This document shows, one piece after another, positions 20,505-33,365 of a stretch of DNA of 64,000 bases. Source of the DNA: Corythucha ciliata (Eukaryota > Arthropoda > Insecta > Hemiptera > Tingidae); the NCBI GenBank assembly GCA_038030265.1, contig CM075941.1, positions 45,694,164-45,758,163 on the forward strand. Direction: 5' to 3'. The stretch's first letter is position 1. Every line of letters begins with the position of its first letter. The position numbers and the translations under genes are program-made. Under the pieces are notes generated by a model. It searched no databases. It saw nothing but the letters and a program-made list of their open reading frames with translations, and was not told the DNA's origin.

Positions 20505-23215
20505 GGATTTCCGTATTGAGATAAACTCTTAGCTACTTCGCGGCTACTAATGTTTTCAATGTTTTCTTGAAACTTCCGCAGATAATGTGTAGAAAAAGAC
20601 CTAATTAGAGGCTAAGAAGTATGGAAACGACCATTTTCAGCTTCAGAAGGAAAGTTCGTGACTCAAATTGAGACAAATCTCTATAATTTATAACAAAAAC
20701 GGAAAAAAATCGCTTATTCGCAGTGGCTAACTCATGAATGAAATTGAGAAAAATCGCTCATTCACGGCTAAAGTCAAGAAAACACGATTTCACTGAAAAA
20801 ATCGAGAAAAATCGCAGCTAAAATGTTGATGAATCCCTATACAATTCGCGGCTAAAATGGTGAAAAAACGCGAATTCACGCCTAAAATAAGGAAAAATGG
20901 CTAAGGGGGGAAGGTTAATTTGAGAAAAAGCGCTCATTCGCGGATAAAATAAGGAAAAACACGAATTCACTGAAAAAAAAAGCAGTAAAATCGCTAATCC
21001 ATGACTAAAATGATTTTTAAAAATGCTAAATTACGGCTAAAATAAAGAAAAATTGCTAAAAATGTTGGAAAGTCTATAATTAGTGGCTAAAGTAAGGAAA
21101 AAAGTGAATTCAAAATCAACGCTAATTTGAAATCAAGAAAAATAACTACTTGGGGAGGGGGGGAGGTTGATTTGCGGAGAATCGCTAATCACTAATTTAC
21201 TGCAAATAAGCCGCTATATTATGGCTAAAATGGTGGTAAAAACTGATCCACGACGGCTAAAATAAGAAAAAACTCGCTTACTCTTTGACTAAAATAAAGA
21301 AATACCACATCGCAAAAAAAAACAAGAAAAAAAAGAAAAAAAACATTACTAAGATGAGGAAAACTGCTAAAATGGAGATAAATTGCTAATTTACGGCTAA
21401 AATGGTAAAAAAAAACGCCAAGTTACGGCTCAAATCAAGAAAAATGGCTCATTGGGGGGATTGATTTGAGGAAAATCGCTCATTAACGGCAAAAATCAGG
21501 AAAAACACGAATTCACTGCAAAGATCGCCGCTAGCTATAATGGAGATGAATCGCTAGTTTACGGGTAAAATGGTGGGAAACGCTGATTTACGACGGCCAA
21601 AATGAGAAAAAATCGCTGACTCTTGGTTAAAATAAAAAAATATCGCAAATTCACAAAAAAAAACCTAATTCACGGCTTCTGAAGGTCAAGAAAAACGGAT
21701 AATTGGAGGGGGGGGGGTTGATGCGAAGAGAATCGCAAATCAGCGGTTGCAATCAGGAAAAACACGTATTTACTACAAAGATCGCCGCTAAAATGGAGAT
21801 GAATCGCTAATTTATGGCTAAAATGGTGGAAAACGCTGGTTCACGACGGGACGGCTAAAATGAGAAAAAATCGCTGAATCTTAGCTAAAATGAAGAAATA
21901 ACGCAAGTTCACCCAAAAAAAAGTGGAGGAAAAACGCTAATTTGCGGCTTCTGAAGGTAACTTGATGCCAGAAAATGGGTAATCCGTGGCCAAATTCAGA
22001 AGCGTTAGGTAATTCATGACTGAAATGTTGAAAAGTCTATAATTAGCGGCTAGAATGACGAAAAACACGAATTCACTGACAAAATTGACTGCTAAAATGG
22101 AGAATAATCGCCAATTTACGGCTCAAATGGTGAAAAACACGCTAAATTACGGCTAAAATAATGAAAAATAGCTAATTGGGGGTTTATTTGCGGAAAATCT
22201 CTCATTAGCGGCAAAAATAAGGAAAACCACGAATTCTCTGCCAAGATCGCCGCTAAAATGGATATGAATCGCTAATTTACGGCTAAAATGGTGGAAAACG
22301 CTAATTCACGACGGCTGAAATGAGAAAAAATCGCCGACTCTTGGCTAAAATACAGAAATATCGCGAATTCACCTAAGAAAAAAAGAATACCTGCGCCAAG
22401 TGGGAAAAAACACTAATTTGCGGCTTCTGAAGGTAACTTGATGCCAGAAAGTGAAAAAAATCGGTAATCCGCGGTCAAAATCAGAAGCCTTAGGTAACTC
22501 GTGACTTAAATGTTGAAAAGTCTATAATTAGATACTAAAATGAAGGAAAACGCTAATTTACGGCTAAAAGAAAGAAAAATGACTAATTGGGGAAGAGTAT
22601 TTGAAAAAATCGCCCATTAGCGCCTAAATCAGGAGAAACACGATTTCACTGAAAAAATTGAGAAAAATTGCTAATTAGGTGCTAAAATGGATATGGATCC
22701 TCTAATTTACGGCTAAAATGGTGGGCAACGCTAATTTATGGTTGAAATGAAAAAAAATCGCTGACTCTCGACTAAAATAAAGAAAAATCGCGAATTCACT
22801 TTAAAAAAAAAATTGGGGTGACAATAATTAGGGGAAAACTATAAATCATTAATAAAATGTAGAAAAGTCTATAATTTGCGGTTGGAATGAGGTAAAGCGG
22901 TAATTTAGGCTAAAATCAAGAAAAATTACTACGTGGGGGGGGGGGGGTAATTTGAGAGAAATTGCTAATTCACAGAGAATTGATAAAATAGCTAATTGTA
23001 AGCTGCAGTTTTTTGGAGACAGCGTCGTGCCGCAATTAGAAAAATGCGCTAATTTACGGTAAAAAATGAAAAGAATCGCTATAACTCGCGGTTTAAATGA
23101 AGGCAAATCGCTTTAGTAACGGCTAAAACTGAGATAAATGGCTAATTCAATACAATTCAGTAGAAAAAACGTTAATTCGACAGGCAATCGTGTAAAAACG
23201 CAAATTAAAGTCTAT
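19979..23215. repeat. Family 1 array, copy B
   Basis: Copy B starts abruptly against the truncated Gag end with TCTCAATTTTAGCAGTTAGT, exactly as copy A does at about 14936. It repeats copy A through the hinge (A run 20453-20503) and beyond, then continues much further than copy A. Forward monomers (GCTAATTTACGGCTAAAATG) and longer higher-order blocks recur about every 300-450 bases, for example the words CGGCTTCTGAAGGTAACTTG at ~21950 and ~22425. No coding content. Confidence 0.85.
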
Positions 23216-26200
23216 GAACGGGAGAATAACTGTTAACCGTTTAATGACTGAAATTAATTAGTGTTCTGTTCTTGGGGTAATTTCGAAGTTGAAGAATGAG
23301 CGCGAATAAGTGGTATACGCGACCGTGCCGATGGCCCTTTGATGCGATGCTTTTTGACCACGTTTGTTGATATTAGGGTCGAGGGGGAGGGGGACTTTTG
23401 AATAGTTGGCATTGTATCAGAGCTGATCAACTGATCATAGCGATCATTACACCGCACAGCTATAGGGGCTGTTTCTTTTCAGGAACTCTTTTTTTTTTTT
23501 CTCTCTCACGGCGTCCTCCATCAACTATGGCTCGTCGCCAACGACCGACTAGCCCCAACCCCACTCCATACTCCAAACATTCTTCAACCATGAAATTGCC
23601 CCAAGAACGGAACACTTGGCGTTTTTTTTTCTTAATTTTAGCAATGAAACAGTCAACGGTACTAGTCTCCCGTTTAGGAATGGATGGAATACGACTCTTT
23701 GGTCAGCGTCATCAACTTATTCGACATGAAACATTGCAGTTAAGGATTTTTACAGCGTTAACCCTTTTTTTGTTTGTTGTTGCATCCTTTTCAAAGCGTT
23801 TGCCATTCTGTCTAGAAATAAAAGCCAAAAGAATGTTAATGAGTTCTCGTTTGGAGCTCCCAGTTGCCTACCACCCCTGTCCTCCCGGAAATGGTTGCAG
23901 TTTTAACCACTAATTTAGAACGTCGAGAGAAAAATAAAATAAAAAGTAAGGGATGTGGTGGGGAGGGGAACGAAATAAAATTGTCCTTCTCCAACTCCTG
24001 CACGTATTTATACAAGAAACCTTAAAGACCGTGCCAAATGCCTTGTCTGTCAATTTGAGAGCCTGGCGTGTGAGAGAGCATAAAGCGTAAGGGGACCACA
24101 CGCAATAAACGTATCCGCTCTTTGCGGAGAGGAAGAAGGTTCTCATTTTAAAATTATCGTGTGATGGGTGAAGGGACGAATTTGTAGTGGTGGTGGGGGT
24201 GTGTGACACGTAGGGACATTTTAGAATAATAAATAATCTTCTATTTAGTGCTGGTTCCCTTGTAATTCACGTCAAGCGTGACGCCCCTGTTTTTTTTTTT
24301 TGTTTTTTTCCTCTTCATCCATTCTTAAAATATGTGTGGCGTTTGATAGTTTCAAGCTGTGTGGCACGATAAAACGTGTCTTTTGGGTAGTCGCTTGAAT
24401 TGGCTTCTGCTCACGTTAAAATTATCTTTCACGCTCGACGGCAAGGAACAATTTGTCATTTCACCTCTACGGGAGCTTTGATGTTCATTATCATCCTATC
24501 TGCGTGAACGAAGGATCAGTGTCAAAAATATCAAAACCACAGTTCCTAATTATTTTATTCTATAATTAATGTATTGCTTTTTTCAACGAAAAGCTTAATT
24601 TCCTTTGAGCGGAGTTCCTCCAAAGCTAACACAAGTGCATGCCGAATTGCGGGCTATTCGAGGTGACAATCAATCGGTTTGGTATTAAGAGTACCGCAGT
24701 GATCATACTACTCGTGTTGCTCCGGAGAATTTAATTAGTGGAAAACTGTCTAAAATTTTGTATAAAAATGTGGTTTTCAACAAGCGCAGTACCGTTGAAA
24801 TCCAGAATAATGGGCCACATGGTTCTCCAATGGTGGGTTAAAAAGTTTTGGTCATTCTCAGAAGGCTCGATATTATCATCTCCACGCTGGAGTTGGTCTT
24901 GCGGGTTGTTGCCTATCCCAAAGTTGTCACACGCTTTGGGATTGAGTGAAGATTCCAGCCGTTCTGTAGGCGGTGCAGTGGAGGTGGAGAGAAAACTGAT
25001 CTTGTTCGGTTATTGGATTTGAAAAATGACAATTTGAAAACCAGGAGATCGTGAATTTTAGCCCAGAAACTGTCGTTCGAAATTGTTCGTTATTTTGATC
25101 GTCGCTCGGTCCAAGCACTGGTGAATTTTGTGCTATCATTTCGAACACCCACCCCCAGCCCTCTCCGACCACTTCCACAAAAAAATCGGCTGTACAATTT
25201 CTCTTCTGCTTCAATCCAGTGTTTTCACCCTGATCTAAGTTAGGAAAGGGGGAGAAACACCCCTCCAGAAGCGGCAATCGCGCAGTCACCCCATCCCTTC
25301 GCTATACATATATGACGCCTTTGATCTCCGCAAAACCTAATTTGATTGCCGCTTTATACATCAAAACTGAAGAGAAGCTTTAAACATAGAAAGTTTCGGG
25401 AGAGAATGCGTTATGGTGGGAGCCCTCCCTCCGTAACAACCCCTCTCCCTGCCCAGCACTCACCACACCGAGTCTTCCCCCAACTGAATCTTTTCCATCT
25501 CACGGTTCTCTTGGCAGGTTGTTCTCGTATACCGCCCTTTCCAGAATTTTTGTTTGAATCATCTCGTTTTTTCCCTCACAGCTTGAAAAAAAAACGTTTT
25601 TTTTCCCCTCGTTTTTTCACCGCAGGCTACGCTTTTGATTTACCCAAAAGAAAAAAAATGGACATCCTCTTCATTTTTGGACCAAAGTATGAAAAACGCT
25701 GTCACTGGAATGATCGGAATTTTTCATTCCTTTCGTCAGGACCCGCAGGTTTTTTTGGTGGAGTTTTTTAATAGTAAAAACGAGGTTGGGGATACTCCGA
25801 CCGATTTAGCTTGCTAAGTGCAGAGATCGGGGGGCAGTGTGCTTCTTGAACAGAGCGAAACATCAACCACGGCTGTTACGCGAGGGAGGTCGACAGTGAC
25901 GAAATTTGCAGTTCTAAGTGGTGGAGGTTGGGGGGGAGCGACTTGTGTTGAGGTCAGACACGAGGTTATAGAGTTGTGGTGTTACAGTCGTGCACCGAAG
26001 CAGGTAGACCTGTCTGGAGTTGAGGAAAGTCGGATGACACCGGCTGACAATTCGAAATAACGCTCATTTTGGCCTCTTTATATGGAGCACTATCACAGCG
26101 TAGCTGTGGTGTGAGTACTAGAGATTGGACTCCTGGATCTGGACGACTTTTCCAACGGAAGAAGAATGCTTGCTGATTCCAAAACTTACAATAAATCGGG

Positions 26201-26469
26201 AATTAAATCGTCTCTCCACGTTTTCTTGCTTTTTATTTCAATAGCCAGAAGCTTTTCGACTTATTAAAGCCATCCTCAGTGGAATAAAAAAAAGAAGAAT
26301 TTTATTGTGATCTTGCACCTTGTCCTAATTGATATTGCACAAGGAATTCACCAATATTTAGCTAATTTAGCAAGTCTATTATGTATTTTTTCGGTCGCTC
26401 ACCAAGCTTTGAGAGATCTCGATCTCGGGGCCGCGGCCGGCTGAACCGAACGAGGGGGAAGCGGCCTCA
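23216..26469. other. No recognised gene
   Basis: No domain, RNA gene or complete transposon is recognisable. At 26220-26290 the minus strand reads CACTGAGGATGGCTTTAATA with AATAAAAAG downstream, which could be the 3' end of a non-LTR element or a transcript tail. Long T and G runs occur. Confidence 0.45.
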
Positions 26470-27600
26470 CATGAAAAAGTTACCAAAACTTGCAATTTCA
26501 CAGGAATCAAGAGCCAAATCTTGTAATGTCACTGCAATTAAAGACCCCAAACATCCTGTTTCATTGCAATTAGGACCAGAAATGTACATTTTCACTGAAA
26601 TTAAGTCCCTAAACATTTTTTTTCATCTAATGATAGTGGTTGGGGGGGGGGATGGTAACAGGTTTCATCAAGCTTGAGGCGCTCAGACACGATATAAAAG
26701 GCCCCAAATCTTACCATTTTTCCGAAATTAAGACCTGAAACCTGAAATTCAGCCGGGAAACTTGAAATTGTGCACAGAACCCAAAGATCGGAGATTACAT
26801 AATATATTCATCTATAAATGCTGCAATTATACGGCTGTTCGTCAGGGTTTGGGGTATAAGAGCAGTCGAGGCCAGCTAGCCGACCAAAAAAAAAAAAAAA
26901 AGGCCTGAAACTTGCAATTTCACCCAAATCAGGACCTAAAGCTCTTGGAATTTAGCGAATTTGTTGGTGGAACTGCGCGGCGTATAGGCCTCGTCAGCTC
27001 ACGACGCGCTATGGCCGGCTAGTCCGAAGTCCAAAACCACAAAAAAAAAAAAAAAAAAAATCGTGCAATTTTACGGATATTTAGCACTGAAACCTGAAAT
27101 TAAGCGGCCCGTAACTCGCGATTTTGCTTAAATAGGATCCGAAACTGTCAATTTCACGTTTATTTGGTTAGGAAAATTGTAATTTCGCTTAAATTAGGAT
27201 GCGCAATTGCTCAAATTGGGACACTAACATGAAAACTCATTCAAATTTAAATTGAAAATCGAATTTAAAGTGAAAATTCTAAATTAAGGGAACCAGTCGG
27301 GACTGGTTTGCCCGGGGTTCACGACCAAAATATCCACAAATATGCAGTTTCGCTGAAATTAGGACGTAAAACTTGCAAAATCGTGAGTATCCAGCCACAG
27401 ATATTTAGATATTTTAATTCAAAATGGTGCCAATCATACGGTTATGCGTCATACGACTTCGGCCACTGTCCTGACTGGGCTAGCTCGGAATTCACACGGC
27501 CACTATGAAAGACACCCGAAACTTTAAATGTCGCGGAATTAAATACGAGAAATTGTCAATTTTAAAGAGACGACTATTAGCAATTTCAACCCAAAACTGG
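26470..27600 (+). repeat. Family 3 degenerate repeat array
   Basis: A roughly 32-36-base unit resembling ACCTGAAACTTGCAATTTCA followed by CTGAAATTAGG recurs with strong divergence. Examples are CTTGCAATTTCACAGGAATC at ~26488, ACTTGCAATTTCACCCAAAT at ~26908, and GCAGTTTCGCTGAAATTAGG at ~27342. The sequence differs from family 1, but the array style is the same. Two A runs (26885, 27040) lie inside. Confidence 0.7.
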
Positions 27601-27889
27601 CAAACTGACAGATGTTTGACTCAGAGTGCTGTAATATCAAGGCAATATTTGTCAGGCTTTGGATGCTGTCGTGGCTGGCGTGGACTTACCCCGAGAACAG
27701 CACTTTTCCTATAACTTTTTTTTCCATTTTTATGGTGGGAATAGCTACGGTTTAACTATTTTTAGGCAGCGGATGACTGTCAAGCCGTTTTTAATACATA
27801 TTGCGAAGAAAATAATTTCTCATAAGCACTCCCTTGAGCAATAATCCAGATTTATGTGTGTATATTGTATAATTATACCGTTAGGGCGC

Positions 27890-28110
27890 TCCACTCACTT
27901 GTAAAATTGAGAAAACAGGTGATTCATGGCTAAAATTGAGATAAAGCGCCACAATTTGGGATTGAGATTGAGAAAAAGTGCTGACTCGCAGCTAAGATTG
28001 AGAAAATGGGCTAAATTCGCAGATAAAATTGAGGAAAATGCAGTAATTCATGGCTAGAACTGAAAAAAAGCTCAATCTCAGTTAAAGTTGAGAAAATGCG
28101 TACTGGCAGT
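27890..28110 (+). repeat. Short family 1 block
   Basis: About seven forward-sense monomers occur here, for example GGCTAAAATTGAGATAAAGC. They are cut off by the GC-rich LINE relic on the right. Confidence 0.75.
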
Positions 28111-28458
28111 TTCCGGAGGCAATGTCGTGGCTGAAATTTGGAATATCTCGTAGAGACTAAGGATGATGGGGGGCCTCCTAACGATTTCCGCGCCGGGCCC
28201 CGATAGGTATTGTTCAACTCATGCCTCCCCTCTCTGATCACGAGGTCCGCATCCCATAATGCTCTTACCACTGCAAGCCACTCTCTTTCTCTCTCTCTCT
28301 CTCTCTGGGGATCTCCTTAAGATGTGGCTAGTACCTAAGCCGTCGCCGGCCGTACCCCATCTTTGGTCCGGATTCCCCAGCAGAGCCAGTCCCATCGCTC
28401 AGCTCGATCCGTTAGCCGTAGGAGTCCCTGTCCGGGTTGCTGAGCAGGGTAGGTGTCC

Positions 28459-28659
28459 CTACTCAGGTATGGTATGGCTGGACCTCGGACAAGAACCGAG
28501 TCTTCTGGCGGGCCTCCTTTCCCATACCACCCACCGCAGATCGCAGTGAAGGCTGCAGCGACGAAGCACGTGGTCGGCAGTTTCCTCCTCGACGCTACAT
28601 GAGCATGTTGGAGAGTCCCGCTGACGGTAAAACCACAACTTGGGGTTGAGCGAGCCCAT
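28459..28659 (-). pseudogene. LINE ORF2 C-terminal zinc finger
   Basis: The segment SPTCSCSVEEETADHVLRRC has the C-x-C-x8-H-x4-C spacing of the Cys/His finger that follows RT in R1, jockey and related LINEs. It lies downstream of the RT pieces on the same strand, in a shifted frame. Confidence 0.6.
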
Positions 28660-28869
28660 GCCCCGTAAGGGTAGACGCTGCAGCAGGCTCAGGCTGCAGC
28701 CTCGAGGCCGCCGCCAGCCTCGTCCACGGCCACGAACCAGAACAAGCGCCTACCCGTTGGACTGTTAGTCCAACGCGTCTGCCAAGCCTCGACGACGAGG
28801 TCATCAAGAAGGCGGAGGCCCCAAGCGGTCCCTCACTCCTCGGCCAGAAGACCGAGGCGCCCTGCCCAG

Positions 28870-30130
28870 TCACTACGACACTGTACCAAGTCCAGGTTCC
28901 CCTGGACGAGGCGGCACTGATGGACCCATGAGCTTACTGGAGGCGTCCACGCCAGTGGAGAGCGTTGAACCTGAGGGTCCGGTATACCATAGCTATCCGT
29001 ACCAAGGTCTGTCACTGCAGGCTGAGGACCTTCGCCCTCTGTGCCTTAGTGAGCCGGTGCCACCACCACGTCGCACCGTACAACAGGGTGGGTATAAATG
29101 GCCCTGAAGTAACGGCCACGGCAGTGGTAGTCCGGGCCTCACACATTGCCCGCTACCGTCCTACAGAGGACGATAGTCCTCTCTAGCTTCCCCACAACCA
29201 CTTCGAACTGCAGGATAGCTGTCCACCTTGGGTTGTTCTCGACCCCCAAGATAGCGGCCCTGCCTCTCTCCCCCACTAAACGGGACCCTCGGTAGCGAAC
29301 GATCAGGGGGCTACCCTGAAAGAGTTGGCCCCCGCATGAGGATCAACTGAGTTTTTGATACCGCGAGAGCCAGCCTGACTGACCTCTCCACACCACTCAT
29401 CCACGAACGCAACCCCCTCGAAACCCTCTCCCTGCAGCAGCCACAGAAACGTCAGCAAAGAGAACGTTCCACAAGGCAGCCGAGAGAACCGATCCCTGTG
29501 GGCAACCCTTGGAAAGAGGCACCCGTACCTCCACGCTGCCATTGCGGGGTCGCACCTTTCTTGACTCGAAGTACGAGGTGATCACTTGAAAGATGTCGTT
29601 ATTGGGACACCAGCATTACGCCGCACCATCATAACCTGCGGCCACTAGACGGAGTCGAAGGCACCCTGCACATCAAGCAGGACTGCCACCTTATAAATTT
29701 ACCGTAGGGGGCCTCGACGAGAGTCTGTACCTCATCCAAAGCCGCCTCCGTTGAGCCCCTCTTCATTGCCCCAAAACTGTCGCGGATGGAGGGCCTTTCT
29801 GATAAAAGGCTCCATGCGGCCAAGGAGGACTTTAAGAGAATTATTACGACATCAACCCGCCATCTCACCGAGAAATGCCCCGTCACCAGGCACCGCGGTT
29901 GTAGAGGTCCAAGTAGGACTCAAAAACCTCATCGGAGAGACGCTTGAGCACCTCAGGGCACAGCCCGGTGAATCCCGGCGGCGCCTTATCTGATGACATC
30001 TCGCCGAAGGCACCCCGAACCACCTCCTCCCCGAGCTACCACTCGGTACCGTGTGCGGTACCACTGATGCCTCTGAGAATCTGTTGGTTGTCGGTCTTTC
30101 TGAAGGATCCAGGTGGGGTTTCATGTGCCG
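28870..30130 (-). pseudogene. LINE reverse transcriptase, broken
   Basis: Reading high to low coordinate, these pieces survive in several frames. AFGEMSSDKAPPGF..CPEVLK is the RT 'KAPGxDG' region. GSTEAALDEVQTLVEAPYGKF follows. Then VPLSKGCPQGSVLSAALWN and VLFAD cover RT motifs 3-5 of R1-like elements. GSPLIVRYRGSRLVGERGR, the thumb region, comes last. The YADD box is not intact (AFVDE at best). The protein would reverse-transcribe the element RNA at the nick. At least five frame breaks make it non-functional. Confidence 0.7.
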
Positions 30131-30340
30131 ACAATTTCGGCACCTGGCGAAGAAAGGCTCGGAGAGAGCAAAACTGCGAAGATTGTAATTAGAGGGTTGG
30201 AGGGGTCATGAGTCCATCACTCTTTCCACCGTTTTTCTCCCTGCGTTTGGCTAGCTGGTCCGAAAAGTTCCAGACAGAGCGTAGGTCGAGGCGCAGAATA
30301 GAGCCTTCCCTGCCTTGTAGGATAGGGTTGCGCTGGAGGG

Positions 30341-32061
30341 AACTATTCAAGTACGAAATATAAGACCTTTACCTTCCAGTCTACACAATGCCACAGATTT
30401 GTAGAAAATGGCTCTGGCAGAAAAAAAAAAAAAACTTTTGTATTCCATTACAAACTCATTGTTTTAATGAAGGACACCAGCATTGTCACTCATTAAATGA
30501 ACTTCATCCCACGCATTCAACCCAACAGTGTAACAATACAAAACGACTTTTCAACAACCCCACCCTCTCACCTACGACACTCTGAACCACCCTGAAGTAC
30601 GTTGCATTTTGCCCCCAAACGGGAAGTGGAACGGGCGGGGGGGGGGATTTACGTGCCACTCAATATGCAATTAACTGAAGTGTATTCGCCTTGACTGTGC
30701 TGTGCATTGCCCCCGTTTGTGTGCTTAGGTTCACTCCTCATTGGACCCGCGGGGGAGTTAAAAAACTTGAAGGATGAAAAACCTTTTCTGAACGGAAGTT
30801 CATTTAATTAAAACCCTGCAAAGTGTTAATTAGTTACTTTTCAAAAGGCCATCCCTGGCGCAGACTCTTGTTATCAAACTCCACTCGAAAGGTGCCGTTG
30901 GGTGGTGGTGGGGGTGGAATCGGGGTGTTGGGGCGCGTGGGTGAGAGGGCTTGAACTCTGGGTTGAATTTAAATTCGTATTAATTTCGTTGCTCTTTTCA
31001 TGCAATAAACATGGCTCATAAAATGCGAGAAGCGTTTCATTTTCTTGAAATAGCGAGTTGAAAGAGAAAAAAGACTTCTCTTTTTCAAGAAATGAAGAGC
31101 GGGAGGTGAATAGGAAGAGAAAAACCGATCGAGATTGCGTTAAGTTTTGCATGTCAAAGAGCGCCAAAGGGTGAATATATATATACATTTCTGGTGATAC
31201 TTATGCAAATCCTTGGATCAGCAGTCAAAAAGAAGACGCGAAAAAAAAAAAAAAAAAAAGACATTTTGCCTTTTGAAAAGAGTTTCCTTCGCCAGAAGCA
31301 CGTTTTCGGCGCTCCCATTCCGGATTAACGAATATAAACAAATAAAACTGTGTTTCCTAGAGGTTAAAAGGTCGAACAGGGTCAAAGGTAACAAACTTTA
31401 TTTTATGAGTCTTGAAATTTAAATTCGAGCGTAATCATACCGTCAACTTTGTTGTTTTTAAACAAAACGTTGAAAGTACCTATAAGCACTTCGTTTATAG
31501 CCACGTCACAACTCAGAAGGGGTGGCTCATAGGGCGAGGGGGAGAGCGGGTGCTCGAACCTCGAAAAGAATTTCCATTGACATTGAATGGACAATCTGGT
31601 ATTTTGATGAAATTCCACTTCGAATGAAAAGACTCTCCACCCCACCCCTACCGACTCTACCCACCACCATTCATCCTCACCATTACCCTCAGTGAACACC
31701 GCACTTTGCGCGCACCGACCGTAATTTTGATCGATCGAAAAGTCGGAAAGAATCTACTTTAATTGAGCGTCATCTCAACTTGAAATCACTCGGAAAATTG
31801 TTCTTTGCAAGAGGGAAGGGGAAGGAGAAGTTGTTCCAGCAACTTCTCGGTGCACGGGAGCGGGCGGGGGAATAAAGTGCCATCTTTTTCCAAAAGGGAT
31901 GCGTCACACATTGATTGTCTTTACCCCCTAACCCTCCGCCACCGACAACTCACACCATCCCATCAACCGTTTATCGTTGACTGACAAGAAGAGAAATTGA
32001 GTGGGAGGCCCACGGTCTGGAAACAGAGAAGCGTGTCGCGTCATTTTTTCGTCAACGAGTT

Positions 32062-32092
<31 letters not shown>

Positions 32093-32650
32093 ACGGCGCT
32101 TCATACACGGTGTTTGTGGTAAATTTCTCGGAAAACTCGAAAATAACGGAAAAGTACCTAAACGCCGACATCCCACGTTTTATAACAATTTTTCTTTAGA
32201 CATTTTTAAAGGAAAAAACTGATGTTTCTCCGGTCACGTTTAACAATAATCGTAAAAGTTTGCGGGTTGGTTAGAAATTAAGCAGTTAAATTTTTATAGA
32301 CGCGGGGAAAGTATTCCGTCGTATTGGAAGAACCCCCCCCCCCTCTCATTCCTTTGTTGAGGTGGTGGGGGATGAATTACAGGGAACAAGAAAAAAGTTA
32401 TTTTCTTTTTTACTACTTTCTATACTTTCGACTTATTGTAGCCACACTTTGTTTCAAAAAGGAAACAACGTTTAAGGGCTTTGTTGATGTTGTCGTCCAG
32501 GCTGATCCACGTTGATGCACAAAAAGCTGGCATAGAGGTGAAGTTCATCACTTTTTCTCCAATTTTCTATGAATTTTGCGATGTAGAGGGGGAGGGGGGC
32601 TGAATGAGGCAATCTGTTGTACAAGTGACTGTTTTTTATATTTTTTGGCA
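30341..32650. other. No recognised gene
   Basis: Simple A, T, C and G runs and short uncorrelated frames occur here. I see no domain, RNA gene or transposon end. Confidence 0.5.
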
Positions 32651-32679
32651 CGAGCCGAAAACCGTTGATTGTTACTGTT

Positions 32680-33365
32680 AAAGACCGAGAGCTGGCGACA
32701 GTCCCATTCAACCGAAAGAACATAGTCACGAAAGGTATGCAAAATGATGGCATTTGACCTCCTATATACGAGTCCGACAGTCTGCCATGCTGTATCTGGG
32801 GAATAAGAATTTTATAGCTAATTGAAGTCCTTAATTTGGGACATGAATTTAACCAGAAGAACATAGTCCTGAAACTGGTCTTATTCGAAAGGATCTATGA
32901 AGATTATTACAAATATAATCGTCTGCGGGGGAGAGGCCAGTCAAACTCCCTAAATCAGGGATATTAATTAACCGGAAAAAATGAGTTCGGAATATTGTCT
33001 TATGCGACAGGTTTCATGTGGCTGAATACGAAAATGATCGTCTGACAGTGTCTGCCTGGGGCACTTGCCCTCAGTGACCTGTGAAACTGCACAGAGGGAA
33101 AATGATTAACCGGAAGAATATAGTCGTGAAACTAGTCTCATTCGAAAGGATCAATAGAACTGTTTACGAATATGATCGTCTGCCTGGGGCATTTGCCCTC
33201 TGTGGCTCGCTAAACTCACATAATTTGGGAAATTTAAATTAACCAGAAGAACACAGTCCTGAAACTGGTCTTATTCGATACAATTTATGGAAATGATTAC
33301 AAATATAATCGTCTGGCGCTGTCAGCCTGGTGCATTTGCCCTCGGTGGCCGGTCAAACTTCCTAC
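32680..33365 (+). repeat. Long palindrome P1, left arm
   Basis: The arm contains tandem ~110-210-base monomers such as AACATAGTCCTGAAACTGGT, CGAAAGGATCTATGAAGATT and GCCTGGGGCACTTGCCCTCA. Monomer types differ, and their order is matched in reverse by the right arm. The outer end reads GACCGAGAGCTGGCGACAGT. The arms converge at about 33365-33370. No coding content. Confidence 0.85.

Larger units (their letters stand above)
28110..30340 (-). mobile_element. R1-like non-LTR retrotransposon relic
   Basis: This is a GC-rich island in AT-rich surroundings. On the minus strand an RT region is followed by a C-terminal zinc finger, the layout of R1/jockey-type LINE ORF2. There are many frameshifts and stops. 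No endonuclease domain and no ORF1 are visible, so the relic is 5' truncated, as is usual for LINEs. The 3' end is near 28110-28260, where a (CT)n tract lies at 28287-28308. Clade assignment is by the words around the RT only. Confidence 0.7.

Noticed and set aside
24738..25289. Two moderately long overlapping frames on opposite strands
   Set aside because: Neither shows a domain, splice context or biased composition; likely chance.
26220..26290. Hammerhead-ribozyme-like core on the minus strand (CTGAGGA, a short stem, then GAAA)
   Set aside because: Stem II pairs, but stem I has no complementary partner and no suitable cleavage triplet follows a stem III, so the fold is not supported.
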